Source: Tritrichomonas musculus (lineage: Eukaryota; Parabasalia; Tritrichomonadida; Tritrichomonadidae). Taken from it: a stretch of DNA of 64,000 bases. A program made the translations under genes and the position numbers. Where the stretch lies: positions 124,001 through 188,000 of the forward strand of contig JAPFFF010000055.1 of the NCBI GenBank assembly GCA_039105265.1, written 5' to 3'. Positions 10,501-19,046 of the stretch are shown here, in pieces; position 1 is the stretch's first letter; every line of letters starts with the position of its first letter. Below the pieces are notes generated by a model. It searched no databases, had not been told where the DNA came from, and saw only the letters and a list, made by a program, of their open reading frames with translations.

Positions 10501-11235
10501 AAACATGTCGAAGGAATTCTTAGTAAACAACAACGCGAGCAGTCAACTCCAACACCAGAAACAGAAATGGAAATGGCATTTGATACTGAATCTAGAAAGA
10601 GAGAAGCCAAATTAATAGAAAAACAAAATCTGGCCAGAAAGAAATTGAAAGCTAAACATAAGAAAGAGCTGGAAGAATTAAATAAACAATGGGACTCTTT
10701 TCAAATGAGAAAGAAATACAACAAACTTTCTGATAAACTTATCGCAATGAAAGAACAATATGAAACTATGATTGCAAGTGAAAATCCAGATGAAGAAGAA
10801 GCAAACAAACTTAAAGAAGAAATTCAAGAATTAAGGAAATTAGAAACGAGTGAGGCTCATCAAAGAATGCAAGCTGATTATGATCGTGCATTATTACAAT
10901 TACACCAGAAGCATCATCAAGATTTCGCTCTTCTTTCTGAATCAAACAACGTTAGATTTGATCAATTCAAACAACAAAGAGCTAGAGAAAGAAGGGCTCT
11001 TGATTTTAAGAAGACAGAGTTTAATAATGAAGATCAAAAGGATGAAGAATGCAATACAAATAATATGATTGCAGCTCAATCTGAACGATTTGAAAGTGAT
11101 GCTTTAGGCAATTTGTTCGATAGTTCTGATGCACCAAGAAACATTGATACCAACGATTCAGAAAAACTTAATTTACCACCTTTGGACACAAGAAAACCAA
11201 AGAACTATAGATTTGCTAATCCTGGTAGCTCATAA
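7585..11235 (+). CDS. 1216-residue acidic coiled-coil protein with duplicated cassette
   Basis: I do not recognise an enzyme or named family. A cassette of about 80 residues occurs twice, near residues 172-253 and 522-605, each with PDRNxCYDN, then IDRGxPGNPLExEExEQEA, then LYxE. Short related strands (CNVILDVSP, IITLLSVNP, TQCAMINVEP) recur elsewhere. Residues about 695-860 are four tandem units of about 30 residues (NDNTEANINPTLENAAN type) plus a degenerate fifth. The C-terminal third, from residue 924, is a charged helical domain (LIDEIEQEKKIFMRDRRFRDSLKCN) followed by a long coiled coil with KHKKELEEL and ALLQLHQKHHQ. This layout matches trichomonad-specific hypothetical proteins, probably cytoskeletal; that role is an inference. 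No signal peptide or membrane helix. Start ATG at 7585 opens the frame. Confidence 0.9.
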   Translation: MSSAEVLVTPINSTEMNEAGQLAVLNNSITSNLLGLPTVKNEESIPQKRNTKRSHRKKRTREEILASCDFTACNVILDVSPTGKYRFHPIRSSRVRTYHTYEEYLAAKEKRRQEEGLQDLPEDSDIVSESEFLMSDDTEAFEEIQIEEKSILDDEIQEEKRFLAEEILEQYIQPHSLVEIRPDRNFCYDNVAANIDRGMPGNPLEREIEEQEAQELKEIEDDIQFRQSMLYPENPLATHLELNFASDQIRNDFGAETTLDESAFSVSEINQGLISLSPGSPRSSPQKVRNICQSGIITLLSVNPDDEKVARYRDERKNKKRYTHVRRYRTTDKTNELNASMGPTSGAVSNVKLESKSTLAVFTDSEENNKNEEDKSLQKAIKEENQLEEEKSPENDEEKENNHVFEGTGMSIGNNNLTHEYSDLTIYSEEEKMKSSECERLKEEIKEERKEDNAEKRREYEEAKLNLPDIPPTDIIPNGDGTIDVGIQAIRCDLDEILNRRPRKIRQSEIPYADYAAFAIQPRVLVNVQPDRNACYDNINDAIDRGTPGNPLEEELEEQEAFDEKEREDDLNFYISTLYREDAIHTELRGSADSDALRAEFGNRPPEEPRAEEPIIEEEEEENDTASSENSEAEITAPSEEASTKSPRIKRRVKKVVHKNADTQCAMINVEPIEKVRDLIGAIPDSQEPTNSEPKNDNAEANADPGALEDAANTIMKGLTNNDENENENDNTEANINPLENAASTFMKGLTNNDENENDNTEANINPTLENAANTIIDGIANDDENADGNDNTETNINPTLENAANSLMKGITNNDQNENDDENDNENAEQEQQDSGILQDKASSIFSAMLNNNESEKSDGFQKIQMPKIDVDSSSLSPRIKSPRQASIRCASKNAYRPYNSSRGSPRYNTRSLDASSPSINRLKERAYRLEPIANATNEQLELLIDEIEQEKKIFMRDRRFRDSLKCNAAIKHVEGILSKQQREQSTPTPETEMEMAFDTESRKREAKLIEKQNLARKKLKAKHKKELEELNKQWDSFQMRKKYNKLSDKLIAMKEQYETMIASENPDEEEANKLKEEIQELRKLETSEAHQRMQADYDRALLQLHQKHHQDFALLSESNNVRFDQFKQQRARERRALDFKKTEFNNEDQKDEECNTNNMIAAQSERFESDALGNLFDSSDAPRNIDTNDSEKLNLPPLDTRKPKNYRFANPGSS
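9670..10125 (+). repeat. Tandem coding repeats, about 90-100 nt unit
   Basis: Four head-to-tail copies within the 1216-residue protein. Each encodes NDNTEAN, then LENAANT and a short hydrophobic patch (MKGLTNN), then an Asn/Asp/Glu linker. A weaker fifth copy (ILQDKASSIFSAMLNNN) follows. Each unit would make an amphipathic helix between acidic linkers. Confidence 0.85.
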
Positions 11236-11397
11236 TCAAAGTGACAATGACTATTTTATTGTAGTGTTTTTTGTTATTTTTTCGTTTGATTTTTTAGAAA
11301 AGAAAATTGACTAAATTTGTCGTTTTTTATCAATTTTTTATATTTTTTTTTCAGAATTTCTTTAATCAAAAAGTTTAAAAATTAAGATATTATATGG

Positions 11398-11404
11398 TCA
11401 TTAA
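11398..11404 (+). promoter_or_regulatory. Candidate initiator (Inr) for RPC8
   Basis: TCATTAA, with its A about 21 nt before the ATG at 11421, fits the trichomonad initiator TCA(+1)Y(T/A). The motif is short and the DNA AT-rich, so chance is possible. Confidence 0.4.
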
Positions 11405-11420
11405 ACTGGTTAAATAAATT

Positions 11421-12053
11421 ATGTTTGAAGTTGTTGTTTGCAGAGATCAAATTGCAATACCTTATCATCACCTAAAATTTGCGAAAGAAGATAAAGATGG
11501 AAATAATAACAATAATGGCTTAATGACTATCGATCCACAAACATTATGCGACTTAATTACTCATCGATATAACGATCGCGTTCAAATCAATATTGGTTTA
11601 TTTGTTGATCTATATGACATAGTCAAAGTTACCGAAATCAAATCAATACCTGATGTTAAAGTTGCATATGGTACAGTTCTCTTTCGCTATATTGTTTTTA
11701 ACCCACCTGTTGGAAGTATATGGGAAGGACAAATTATATCTTCAGATGAAGAAGGAATTAGAATTATGCTTTCCTTTTTTGATGAAATATTTGTTCCTTA
11801 TCCAAATCTTCCAGATGGTAGCGAGTTTGATGATACATTAAAAGTTTGGACTTGGACATCTCAGGATTCAGAAGATGAAGAAGCAATTACCTTTTCATTT
11901 GAAAACTCAAAAATGGTTAGGTTTCGAGTTTGCGAAGTTAGATACAATGAAACAAATCCAAATAAATTAATGTCAATTATTGCTTCAATGGACAGCAGAA
12001 CAGCAGGATTAGGACTGAAGGATTGGTGGGTTAATCCTCCTGAAGATGAATAA
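11421..12053 (+). CDS. RPC8: RNA polymerase III subunit RPC8 (RPC25/POLR3H)
   Basis: Stalk subunit of Pol III, paralogue of RPB7, needed for transcription initiation on tRNA and 5S genes in the nucleus. The 210 residues match the usual length of about 200. Residues 1-90 are the RPB7-type N-terminal domain: it opens with MFEVVVCRDQIAIPYHHL and ends at VAYGTVLFRYIVFNPPVG, the hallmark junction (compare YGTVLFRYIVFRPF in animal RPC8). The rest is the S1/OB fold with WEGQI, IMLSFFDEIFVPYPNLP, VWTW and VRFRVCEVRYNET. An Asn-rich insert (about residues 29-33) is lineage-specific. RPC8 is preferred over RPB7 because of the FFDEIFVP and VWTW blocks. The gene lies 185 bp after the coiled-coil gene on the same strand. 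Confidence 0.88.
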   Translation: MFEVVVCRDQIAIPYHHLKFAKEDKDGNNNNNGLMTIDPQTLCDLITHRYNDRVQINIGLFVDLYDIVKVTEIKSIPDVKVAYGTVLFRYIVFNPPVGSIWEGQIISSDEEGIRIMLSFFDEIFVPYPNLPDGSEFDDTLKVWTWTSQDSEDEEAITFSFENSKMVRFRVCEVRYNETNPNKLMSIIASMDSRTAGLGLKDWWVNPPEDE

Positions 12054-12204
12054 GCTATTCATCATCATCTTTTTAATTTTTTGATATATTATTATTTAAT
12101 TTAATTGACTTGAAAATTGCGATTTTTAAAAATCAAATTATAAATAAAACAGCTAATTATGTATTCAGATTTCAAATGATTTATCATTAAATATGGAGGA
12201 TCTA

Positions 12205-12232
12205 GTTGAAATTTTCAACTTGAAAATTTCAA
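12205..12232. promoter_or_regulatory. Two adjacent near-palindromes upstream of the Rab gene
   Basis: GTTGAAATTTTCAAC (12205-12219) and TTGAAAATTTCAA (12220-12232) sit side by side, centred about 64 bp before the ATG at 12283. A very similar pair lies about 66 bp before the ATG of the gene at 17830. A shared regulatory site is possible but untested. Confidence 0.35.
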
Positions 12233-12282
12233 AATTAGAATTGAAAAGATGAAAAAATTTTTAATATTGAAAAAGTTGATTG

Positions 12283-12864
12283 ATGGATCTTATACCAATC
12301 AAAAAAACTGCTAAAGTAATACTGATTGGAAATAGTTGTGTAGGAAAAACAAGCATTCTTCTCCAATTATATAAAAATATTTTTGATAAAGATGTTGAAC
12401 CAACTATTGGTACCTCATATATTACAAAAATAATGCAAGTTTCAAATAAAACAGTTCCATTGCACATTTGGGATACAGCTGGTCAAGAACGCTTTCAGAG
12501 TGTTATTCCGATGTATATGCGTGGTGCATCAGCAGCAGTTATTGTTTGCGCGACTGACTCTTTAGAAAGTGTGCAATCACTAGATAAATGGTATCAAATG
12601 GCCCAAGATGCTTCTTATAACGCTAATTTTTATGTTGTGCTTAATAAAATTGACATAGAAAGTATTTTTGATCCCAACATTCCAGGAAATTGGGCAAGAG
12701 ATCATAATTTCAAATTTTATAAGACAACAGCTAAAGATTTCGAAAACATCAATCAATTATTTTTAGAAATAGCTGAAGATATTCTTAGAACGGACTCATC
12801 TTTTTCAATTCAAACAAGAAAAGAAAACACCATAGATGAGAAAACTCAAAATAATTGCTGTTGA
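12283..12864 (+). CDS. Rab-family small GTPase
   Basis: Membrane-traffic GTPase of 193 residues. The P-loop GNSCVGKT is at residues 16-23, the switch I threonine in TIGTSY (41-46), WDTAGQE (63-69) in switch II, the base-recognition motif NKID (121-124, in place of the usual NKxD) and TTAK (148-151) at the G5 position. It ends in NNCC, a double cysteine typical of Rab geranylgeranylation and thus membrane attachment. A TTG three bases upstream is in frame, but the ATG at 12283 gives a normal Rab N-terminus. G5 is TTAK rather than SAK, and the stretch between G4 and G5 is short, so it is a divergent Rab; trichomonads have very large Rab sets. I cannot assign a subfamily. Confidence 0.9.
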   Translation: MDLIPIKKTAKVILIGNSCVGKTSILLQLYKNIFDKDVEPTIGTSYITKIMQVSNKTVPLHIWDTAGQERFQSVIPMYMRGASAAVIVCATDSLESVQSLDKWYQMAQDASYNANFYVVLNKIDIESIFDPNIPGNWARDHNFKFYKTTAKDFENINQLFLEIAEDILRTDSSFSIQTRKENTIDEKTQNNCC

Positions 12865-13358
12865 ACATTTTAAATAATTGTATATTAAACTTATATTCAA
12901 TAATTATTTTTTATTTTTTTTTTAATTAAATATCACACTCTAAATTCAAGCTTGCTTATTCCAATATAAATCAAAATTATTGTTTTTTGAGATACGAAGC
13001 ATACAATTTCAGTTGACTTATATTACATTACAATCTGGTATTACATTTTTAAAAATCAAAAAACTTTTATTTAAACAAATAACCACTCAAACAATTAAAT
13101 TATTAAAAAAATATCATATGGCAATACTAACAAAGGATTTCATTTATAATACAAATATTAAATAATTAATAAAACGCTGTTTATAGAATAGACTAATAAT
13201 ATATACGATTAATGATAATTAAATACAAATACACTTAGAGTATGAACATTTAACGTTATTGTAAATCAATCGAGTAAAACGTTAAGGAAATAAAGACAAA
13301 AATACAGTGCTAGACATCTATATGCAAACTAACTAATCCGTACTTTTTTTACACACAT
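12865..13358. other. Spacer between convergent genes
   Basis: AT-rich sequence between the 3' ends of the Rab and GCN5-type genes. A 61-codon open frame (12980-13165) has no protein-like character. I see no other feature. Confidence 0.6.
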
Positions 13359-14552
13359 TTATGAAAATTCTGGCAAAATAGCATTAGGAAATTCTTCTTG
13401 GTACAATTTTTTAAACTTCCTGTAAATTTCCACAGCGTTTTTATAAAAAATCGAATCGGGAGGATTGTACTTTTTACAGTTTTTACACATCAAAGTAATA
13501 TCTGTTGCAAAAATTTCGGGGCGTTTATAGTAATCTTCAAATTTATTTAATCTATTTTGTATTGACCATAAATCCATAGGTGAATCAATTTCATCGAAGT
13601 AATTAGGCGCTATTTCTTCAGTAACTGGCGCTTTGAAAACATCAGAATTTTTTTGATCTGCCATTAATGCACTGTGTATTTTCCTTAATTTGGTTCTAAT
13701 TATTTCCATGTTTGAATCATAATCTTCAATAAGATTTTTTATTCCAGGAGTGTTAACATTTGGTGCACATTTCTGTACAATATAAGGAAGAGATAAAGAG
13801 AGATTGACAACAGCATGGGGGAGAGAAGGAATGTCTTGATCAAAATCAGGGAAAGGCGGCGATATTTTGAATCCAGACTTTTTTGTTAAGTTATCAATTT
13901 GCTTTTGTAATACTTCTTGATATCCCATGTAGTCAATCTCAGGGTGAATTTTACAATGAACTAATGTAACTCCATCATAATCTTTAATGTATCCAATCCA
14001 TCGCTCTGGAGCCATTCGTATTTCCTTTTCATCAAATCCTTGTTTCTTGAAATATATAACTGCGTCATTATCAGCACATGTTAAGATATCAACCATTCCT
14101 TCGGCTTGTATAACACTTTTAACAAAAGCCATAACAAGTCGACCATATCCACGAGCTTGGTGAAGTGAATCAACAGCGCAAAATACAATTTCAATGAATC
14201 CTTGATCAGGGAAAATACGTGACGAAATGGCAGCTGTGACAATACCTTCATGGAGGATTGCAACCGATTCAGCATTTAAATCAAAGACTAAACGGGTAAT
14301 ATAACATGATCCCATATTAGGCAGCTGTCTAACAAAAAGATTCTTGATATCTATTAACGTCATCAAAAGCTGAGGATGAGCATCGAGTTTATTGCGCGCT
14401 ATTTTAAGTTGAGATTCAGGATAATAATCTTTAAATCCTTTTGAAGCTGCTGGCTTTGTATAAATTTGTGAATAATGTCGATTTTCCGGATGGATTGCTC
14501 GATTAATATATTTTGGCGGCCGATTAAACCATGCTAAATGCGAAATATCCAT
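13359..14552 (-). CDS. GCN5: GCN5/PCAF-type histone acetyltransferase with bromodomain
   Basis: Transfers acetyl from acetyl-CoA to histone lysines, normally within SAGA-type complexes in the nucleus. Of 397 residues, about 60-205 are the GNAT fold: VRQLPNMGSCYITRLVFD (74-91), then IFPDQGFIEIVFCAV with the general-base Glu at 121, the acetyl-CoA loop QARGYG (132-137), YFKKQGF (167-173) and WIGYIKDYDGVTLVHC (185-200). Residues about 285-390 are a bromodomain with DSPMDLWSIQNRL and KKYNPPDSIFY; Asn363 is the expected acetyl-lysine ligand. All key residues are present. The length is like yeast Gcn5 (439); there is no PCAF-type N-terminal domain. The ATG at 14552 is the only sensible start. Confidence 0.95.
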   Translation of the reverse strand: MDISHLAWFNRPPKYINRAIHPENRHYSQIYTKPAASKGFKDYYPESQLKIARNKLDAHPQLLMTLIDIKNLFVRQLPNMGSCYITRLVFDLNAESVAILHEGIVTAAISSRIFPDQGFIEIVFCAVDSLHQARGYGRLVMAFVKSVIQAEGMVDILTCADNDAVIYFKKQGFDEKEIRMAPERWIGYIKDYDGVTLVHCKIHPEIDYMGYQEVLQKQIDNLTKKSGFKISPPFPDFDQDIPSLPHAVVNLSLSLPYIVQKCAPNVNTPGIKNLIEDYDSNMEIIRTKLRKIHSALMADQKNSDVFKAPVTEEIAPNYFDEIDSPMDLWSIQNRLNKFEDYYKRPEIFATDITLMCKNCKKYNPPDSIFYKNAVEIYRKFKKLYQEEFPNAILPEFS

Positions 14553-15015
14553 TTTCAGCCTTTTTTAATCAACGAAATGTTATATGAAATATTGTTTGAG
14601 AAGCTAAACACAAGTTTTATTACAAAAACAAATGAATTATATACAAATATAAAAACAGAAAAAACATATTTTTTTTTATGAATAGCCATACAAAATAAAT
14701 TTCATTAATGCAGATACCCATAAAAAAATAAAAAATATCAATTCGATTTAAAAGTTTAATAAACGATTGAAAGAATATATAAACTATATATTTATAAATC
14801 AAAAGAAAATCTATAATATGTTGTATTTGTGAATATTCGTTTTGACGTGATGCGATTGTATCACATATCACAGATTATTCGAATATTCTAATTTAATCTA
14901 TATTAATATTTTAATATGGAATTAAAGTTAAAAATGATAGAATAAGAATTTAAGAAACCAGAACATATATTAGTTTTTAGTTACAAATAATAGATAAATA
15001 AAATTCGTTAAATAA
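14553..15015. other. Spacer between two minus-strand genes
   Basis: Contains the 3' flank of the exportin gene and the promoter of the GCN5-type gene. A TTTCATAT about 30 nt before the GCN5 ATG on the minus strand could be its initiator, but it is weak. A hydrophobic 83-codon frame (14620-14871) looks like AT-rich chance. Confidence 0.5.
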
Positions 15016-17613
15016 TTAATTCTTTGCAGCAAGATACTTAGAAAAGTTGTTGAAGAAGTCTCTTCCTTTCGATCTTCGATCTCTAGGCCTTGCTTCCATC
15101 AAGATATTATAGTAAGCTGTCATAACTTCATTAAATTGCTGTTCATTATCAATGAATGCCCTAAAGGAATTTAATATAAGGGCCCCAGCTTTTCCCTGAT
15201 CTATCTTTATTAATGTAAGATGAAAATTCATGAGAGATTCACAAACATTCTTCCAAGGTTTTAGGACAGGCTTGAAAGAGCTTGTATACAAAAAGTTCAT
15301 CGCAAGATTACCAAGTTCATCAAAAACTGAAACAGGATCAATTTTTACAATATGATCAAGCAGGACAATAAGTGCGTCAACAAGAGCCGCAATATCAAAA
15401 TGATTATTTAATGTTTGAGTCACAAATACTTTCATACTTACATAAACTTGTGGGTCGATAAGACGCGGTGCCTCTTCCAAACCCAAGGTATTTGAGAAAA
15501 GTTTAATAAATAAACATGTTAAATTTAAGACTTCATTGCTTGCTTCTCCCTTACCAATTACAATATCCCAATTAATACTACCAAATAGAGGGATAACAAT
15601 TGAAAAGAGATGGTTAATAATTTCAGTCACCCATTTATCTTTTGGAACATCTTTACGACTAATAAGAGTGGATGCTGTATCACAAAAAGCTAAGCAACTC
15701 TTGATTTTATCAGCAGAAATTTTATCAAGACAATTATAAATAATCTGGAAGCTATTTTCCTCAAGTGAACTGTACGCAGTTCGAATGAAAAACGCAAAAA
15801 TTTCATCGTCAGTTGCACATGGAGCAAAAACTCCTTGCAAAAAATTAATTACATAAGCTAAATGAGGTGCATCTTTTGAATAATTCAATGACTTGATAAA
15901 TGAAAGAATTGTCGATACAAATCTAAGTCGTTGTGATTCTTCAATATGATTAAGCGTTTCTTGTAGATGGTTCATACATTGATCAAATACTTGCGACTGA
16001 AGCTCTTGTTTAATAGATTGTATAAGGAGTCCAGCAGCAGCAACAAGTTGCTCTTCACCAGTTTCTATAAACTGCTGAATAATTTGCGGATCAAATGAGA
16101 TTGATTTGTGATTAGGATCCAGTTTCTTTATATATGAATACAAAACTTTTGTAATATTTTCATGAAATTCACCATCTTCTTGTTTTAAGAGAGAAAACCT
16201 ACAAACAAAGTCGAAAACATATGATATTTGATCAATGGAGAAGTTGTTATAAACAACAATGAAAAAATTAAGAAACTGAATGATACCAAATGAAAAAACT
16301 TTGTTTATAGGTGGCTGAGCCTGCAAAATAACAGAAAATTTAACAATAAAATCAGAAATAAATTGCTGCTTTTGCGGACTTTTCTCCCCAGATGTTATTG
16401 AATTGCCAACAGCAAAAATGATAGAAACAGCGAGATTTGGATTGGTTCCCAAAATTGATGTTTCGTTATTCCATGCATTAAGAAGTTCACCATAATTTTT
16501 ATCAGGATCTGCTTTTAAAGCAAAATGGATAAGCCTAGAAATTTGGTCTAAATAGCTTGTATTAACTTCATCGAAAGATTCACCGATTTCAATTCCAACA
16601 AAAAGTGAGAGCCTCTCAATAGCTTTCATAAGAATGATGGGGGAAGTAAGTTTGTTATATTTGCATAAAAGAATAAGAAAAGGAAAAACAATAACACTAA
16701 TATCAGTTTTTGGATGTGCAAGAAACTTCAAAGCCAAATTAAAATAAGAATCAGCATCTGGCGTCTTGATTACTTCTTCACCTGCATGATCAATCAAAGA
16801 AGCGGCAGCAATTGAAATCACATCGTTAGGATTACTTTGAATTAAATTGTTGATTTGATTAGGTATATCGAAAGATTTAATTAACTCAAGTTTGACATCA
16901 GCAGGCATTCCACGAGATACCAATTCCGATAAGATACTTAAAGAAAAATTTGATAATTCAGGATAAGCTAATCCTGCTTTAATTAAGTTTTGAGCAGGTA
17001 CAAGATAGTTAGTATTAACCCATGTGCAAAGATAAGAAAAAATCTCAAAGGCATTTGGATTTTGCTGTTCCATTTTGCGGATTATAAAATCTGTAATTAG
17101 TTTATCAGTGGCGTTAATTCTCATATTATCTTTGATTTTAGTATATAAGAAGTTATCCCTTCCAAGAAGAATTGAAGCATATTTTGTTAATTGGAGAAGG
17201 AATTGAAGCTGGCTTTGATCATCATCTGTAGAAAAAAAATCAGTCCAAAAGGTTGGCCATTGAAGAGGAAAAACTTTCCAAACGAAAGACACTTGACAAT
17301 AGGCAAGTACATTTATGAAGTTTTCATCTTTAAATTCATCAGGAATTTGTTGAGCGAATAATAATTCGCGGAAACTGCCGAAAATATCTTGAGGAATGTT
17401 TTCATTTTGGCTTTTACACCATTGCGTAATCCAAATAAGCTGATGGAGTCGTATTTGCTTATTATTCATTGTAGGATAAGTAGCTAAAATCCATTGAAGA
17501 CATTCTGGTCGCTTAATGAATTCTACAATGAATGCATTTGCATTTGCTTGTTCTTGCGGATCTGTTGAATTTTGAAGAATTAGGAATTGTCGAGTTATAT
17601 CATCAAAATTCAT
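15016..17613 (-). CDS. XPOT: Exportin-T-like karyopherin (tRNA exporter)
   Basis: Importin-beta superfamily exporter; exportin-T carries mature tRNA out of the nucleus with RanGTP. The 865 residues are all-helical HEAT repeats. The N-terminal RanGTP-binding region contains IRLHQLIWITQW and VSFVWKVFPLQWPTFWTDFF, the exportin 'W/P-x-W-P-x-F' block. Residues about 160-260 resemble exportin-T in order and spacing: a DNMRINATDKLITDFI helix, FSYLCTWVNTNYLV and LVSRGMPADVKLELIKSF (compare VNKGMDPVDKMKLVESL in the human protein). It is slightly shorter than human exportin-T (962). Exportin-5 or another exportin is the main alternative. Confidence 0.65.
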   Translation of the reverse strand: MNFDDITRQFLILQNSTDPQEQANANAFIVEFIKRPECLQWILATYPTMNNKQIRLHQLIWITQWCKSQNENIPQDIFGSFRELLFAQQIPDEFKDENFINVLAYCQVSFVWKVFPLQWPTFWTDFFSTDDDQSQLQFLLQLTKYASILLGRDNFLYTKIKDNMRINATDKLITDFIIRKMEQQNPNAFEIFSYLCTWVNTNYLVPAQNLIKAGLAYPELSNFSLSILSELVSRGMPADVKLELIKSFDIPNQINNLIQSNPNDVISIAAASLIDHAGEEVIKTPDADSYFNLALKFLAHPKTDISVIVFPFLILLCKYNKLTSPIILMKAIERLSLFVGIEIGESFDEVNTSYLDQISRLIHFALKADPDKNYGELLNAWNNETSILGTNPNLAVSIIFAVGNSITSGEKSPQKQQFISDFIVKFSVILQAQPPINKVFSFGIIQFLNFFIVVYNNFSIDQISYVFDFVCRFSLLKQEDGEFHENITKVLYSYIKKLDPNHKSISFDPQIIQQFIETGEEQLVAAAGLLIQSIKQELQSQVFDQCMNHLQETLNHIEESQRLRFVSTILSFIKSLNYSKDAPHLAYVINFLQGVFAPCATDDEIFAFFIRTAYSSLEENSFQIIYNCLDKISADKIKSCLAFCDTASTLISRKDVPKDKWVTEIINHLFSIVIPLFGSINWDIVIGKGEASNEVLNLTCLFIKLFSNTLGLEEAPRLIDPQVYVSMKVFVTQTLNNHFDIAALVDALIVLLDHIVKIDPVSVFDELGNLAMNFLYTSSFKPVLKPWKNVCESLMNFHLTLIKIDQGKAGALILNSFRAFIDNEQQFNEVMTAYYNILMEARPRDRRSKGRDFFNNFSKYLAAKN

Positions 17614-17748
17614 TTTGCTTATTTGACATTATTAACCGTTTAAATTTGACAATGAGTTAAATGCAAAAATAAATGCATATGGATTTATTTAATATTATTA
17701 ATAAAATTCCTGTCTAAAATAAATAAATATATTTTTTATATAAATATA

Positions 17749-17778
17749 ATTGAAAAATTTCAATTGAAAAATTTCAAT
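17749..17778. promoter_or_regulatory. Tandem near-palindrome pair in a divergent promoter
   Basis: A 15-bp unit, ATTGAAAAATTTCAA, occurs twice in a row in the 216-bp space between divergent genes. It is centred about 66 bp before the ATG at 17830 and about 150 bp before the exportin ATG. It matches the pair upstream of the Rab gene (12205-12232) in motif and distance. Confidence 0.35.
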
Positions 17779-17829
17779 ACAATATTTAAATATTTAAATC
17801 AAATTTTTTAAAACTAAAATTCCATTTAA

Positions 17830-18957
17830 ATGTCTATGTTTTCACCAAAATACCATGGAAGAACCTTTAATGTTACCTTTGGAACATCAGAAGCACAACT
17901 TAAAGAAAATAATCGCTACCATATTATTACAAATCTCGATTCTTTTGACTTAATTACAAACAATTGGAAAGGTGTTGAGCAATCATTTTCAGCTAGCGAA
18001 ATTGACCAAGGCCCTACAAAAAAAAGCCCTACTATTTTATCATTTCAAACAAAAAAAGGAAATACTTATTTTCTTAATACTGACCCAGACCCATGCGAAA
18101 AGCTCCTTGAGGCAATAAAACCTGTTCTCAACATTCCAAATCCTGAAATACGCTTTTTAGCTCTTTCTAATATTCTTCCAACTTTTCAATTTTCAAATAG
18201 AGGAATCATGATGAACCTTCATAAAACAATAATGACACAATGCACCCAACTTTTAACGACTTTCCACGCAAAGCTTCAAGGATCAAACAGCATTAGCGGA
18301 GCTTTTGTTGATCTTTTTTCTTGTGCTTATAGAATGAGATATAAAAATACTGACGTTTTGAACACTGAAGAAACTACGAAAGATCTCATAAATCAAATAC
18401 GCGCATATTTAACTTTTTATTGGTGTAGTGCAATACAAAGAGCAGCCAAAGATTCAGTTGAATCAGAAGATAAACAATTTTATTCAAACATTATTAGCAA
18501 CGCCATTGAAACGATTGGAGTTGCTTCATCAGGTCTTGGCATTCCAATCGATGATTTAACAAATGCAGTACAATCTTTTCCAAATAATCCTGACTGCTTA
18601 ATTCAAACAAGTGCCGAAATAAGAAAAAAATTTCAATCTTTTATAGAGACTCAATTTTCCACTGAACCACCACTAGATAGAAATAATTTAACGTTACTTC
18701 TAAATATATTACTTATAGGATTCTCTGGATTGGCAGCTGGAATTTATCAATATGATATTGATGCTTTAGCAGAAAGTACTGTATTTTATACACGGGCAGT
18801 TTTTGGAAATGAAGGAGTTGAGGAAAAAAAGAAAAAACTTCTAGAAGATAAATCGCAATTTTTAACAGAACTACTTCGCTTACTTGATGGCGATCGCTAT
18901 GAAAAGAATTTTCAATACATTTATTGTGTATGGGAAATGCCAGATTTTACATCATAA
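17830..18957 (+). CDS. Hypothetical 375-residue protein
   Basis: I do not recognise this protein. The N-terminal 85 residues look beta-rich with a strand pattern (YHGRTFNVTFGTS, ILSFQTKKGNTYFLN) that could be a small PH-like or ubiquitin-like fold. From about residue 95 it is helical: FLALSNILPTFQF, IMTQCTQLLTTF, YLTFYWCSAIQRAA and LLLNILLIGFSGLAAGIYQYDID. The last hydrophobic segment (about residues 290-310) could be mistaken for a membrane helix, but the charged neighbours suggest a buried helix. No signal peptide. A second in-frame ATG at codon 3 is equally possible as the start. It shares a 216-bp divergent promoter with the exportin gene. Confidence 0.85.
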   Translation: MSMFSPKYHGRTFNVTFGTSEAQLKENNRYHIITNLDSFDLITNNWKGVEQSFSASEIDQGPTKKSPTILSFQTKKGNTYFLNTDPDPCEKLLEAIKPVLNIPNPEIRFLALSNILPTFQFSNRGIMMNLHKTIMTQCTQLLTTFHAKLQGSNSISGAFVDLFSCAYRMRYKNTDVLNTEETTKDLINQIRAYLTFYWCSAIQRAAKDSVESEDKQFYSNIISNAIETIGVASSGLGIPIDDLTNAVQSFPNNPDCLIQTSAEIRKKFQSFIETQFSTEPPLDRNNLTLLLNILLIGFSGLAAGIYQYDIDALAESTVFYTRAVFGNEGVEEKKKKLLEDKSQFLTELLRLLDGDRYEKNFQYIYCVWEMPDFTS

Positions 18958-19046
18958 AACTTTTTTTTTGTCTTTTAATAAATTTATTAAAAATTCATGA
19001 TTAAAAAAAATATTGAAAAAATACAATTTAAATAATTACAAAATAC

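Noticed and set aside
14620-14871. 83-codon hydrophobic minus-strand frame
   Set aside because: Composition typical of AT-rich chance frames and located in a promoter/3'-flank spacer.
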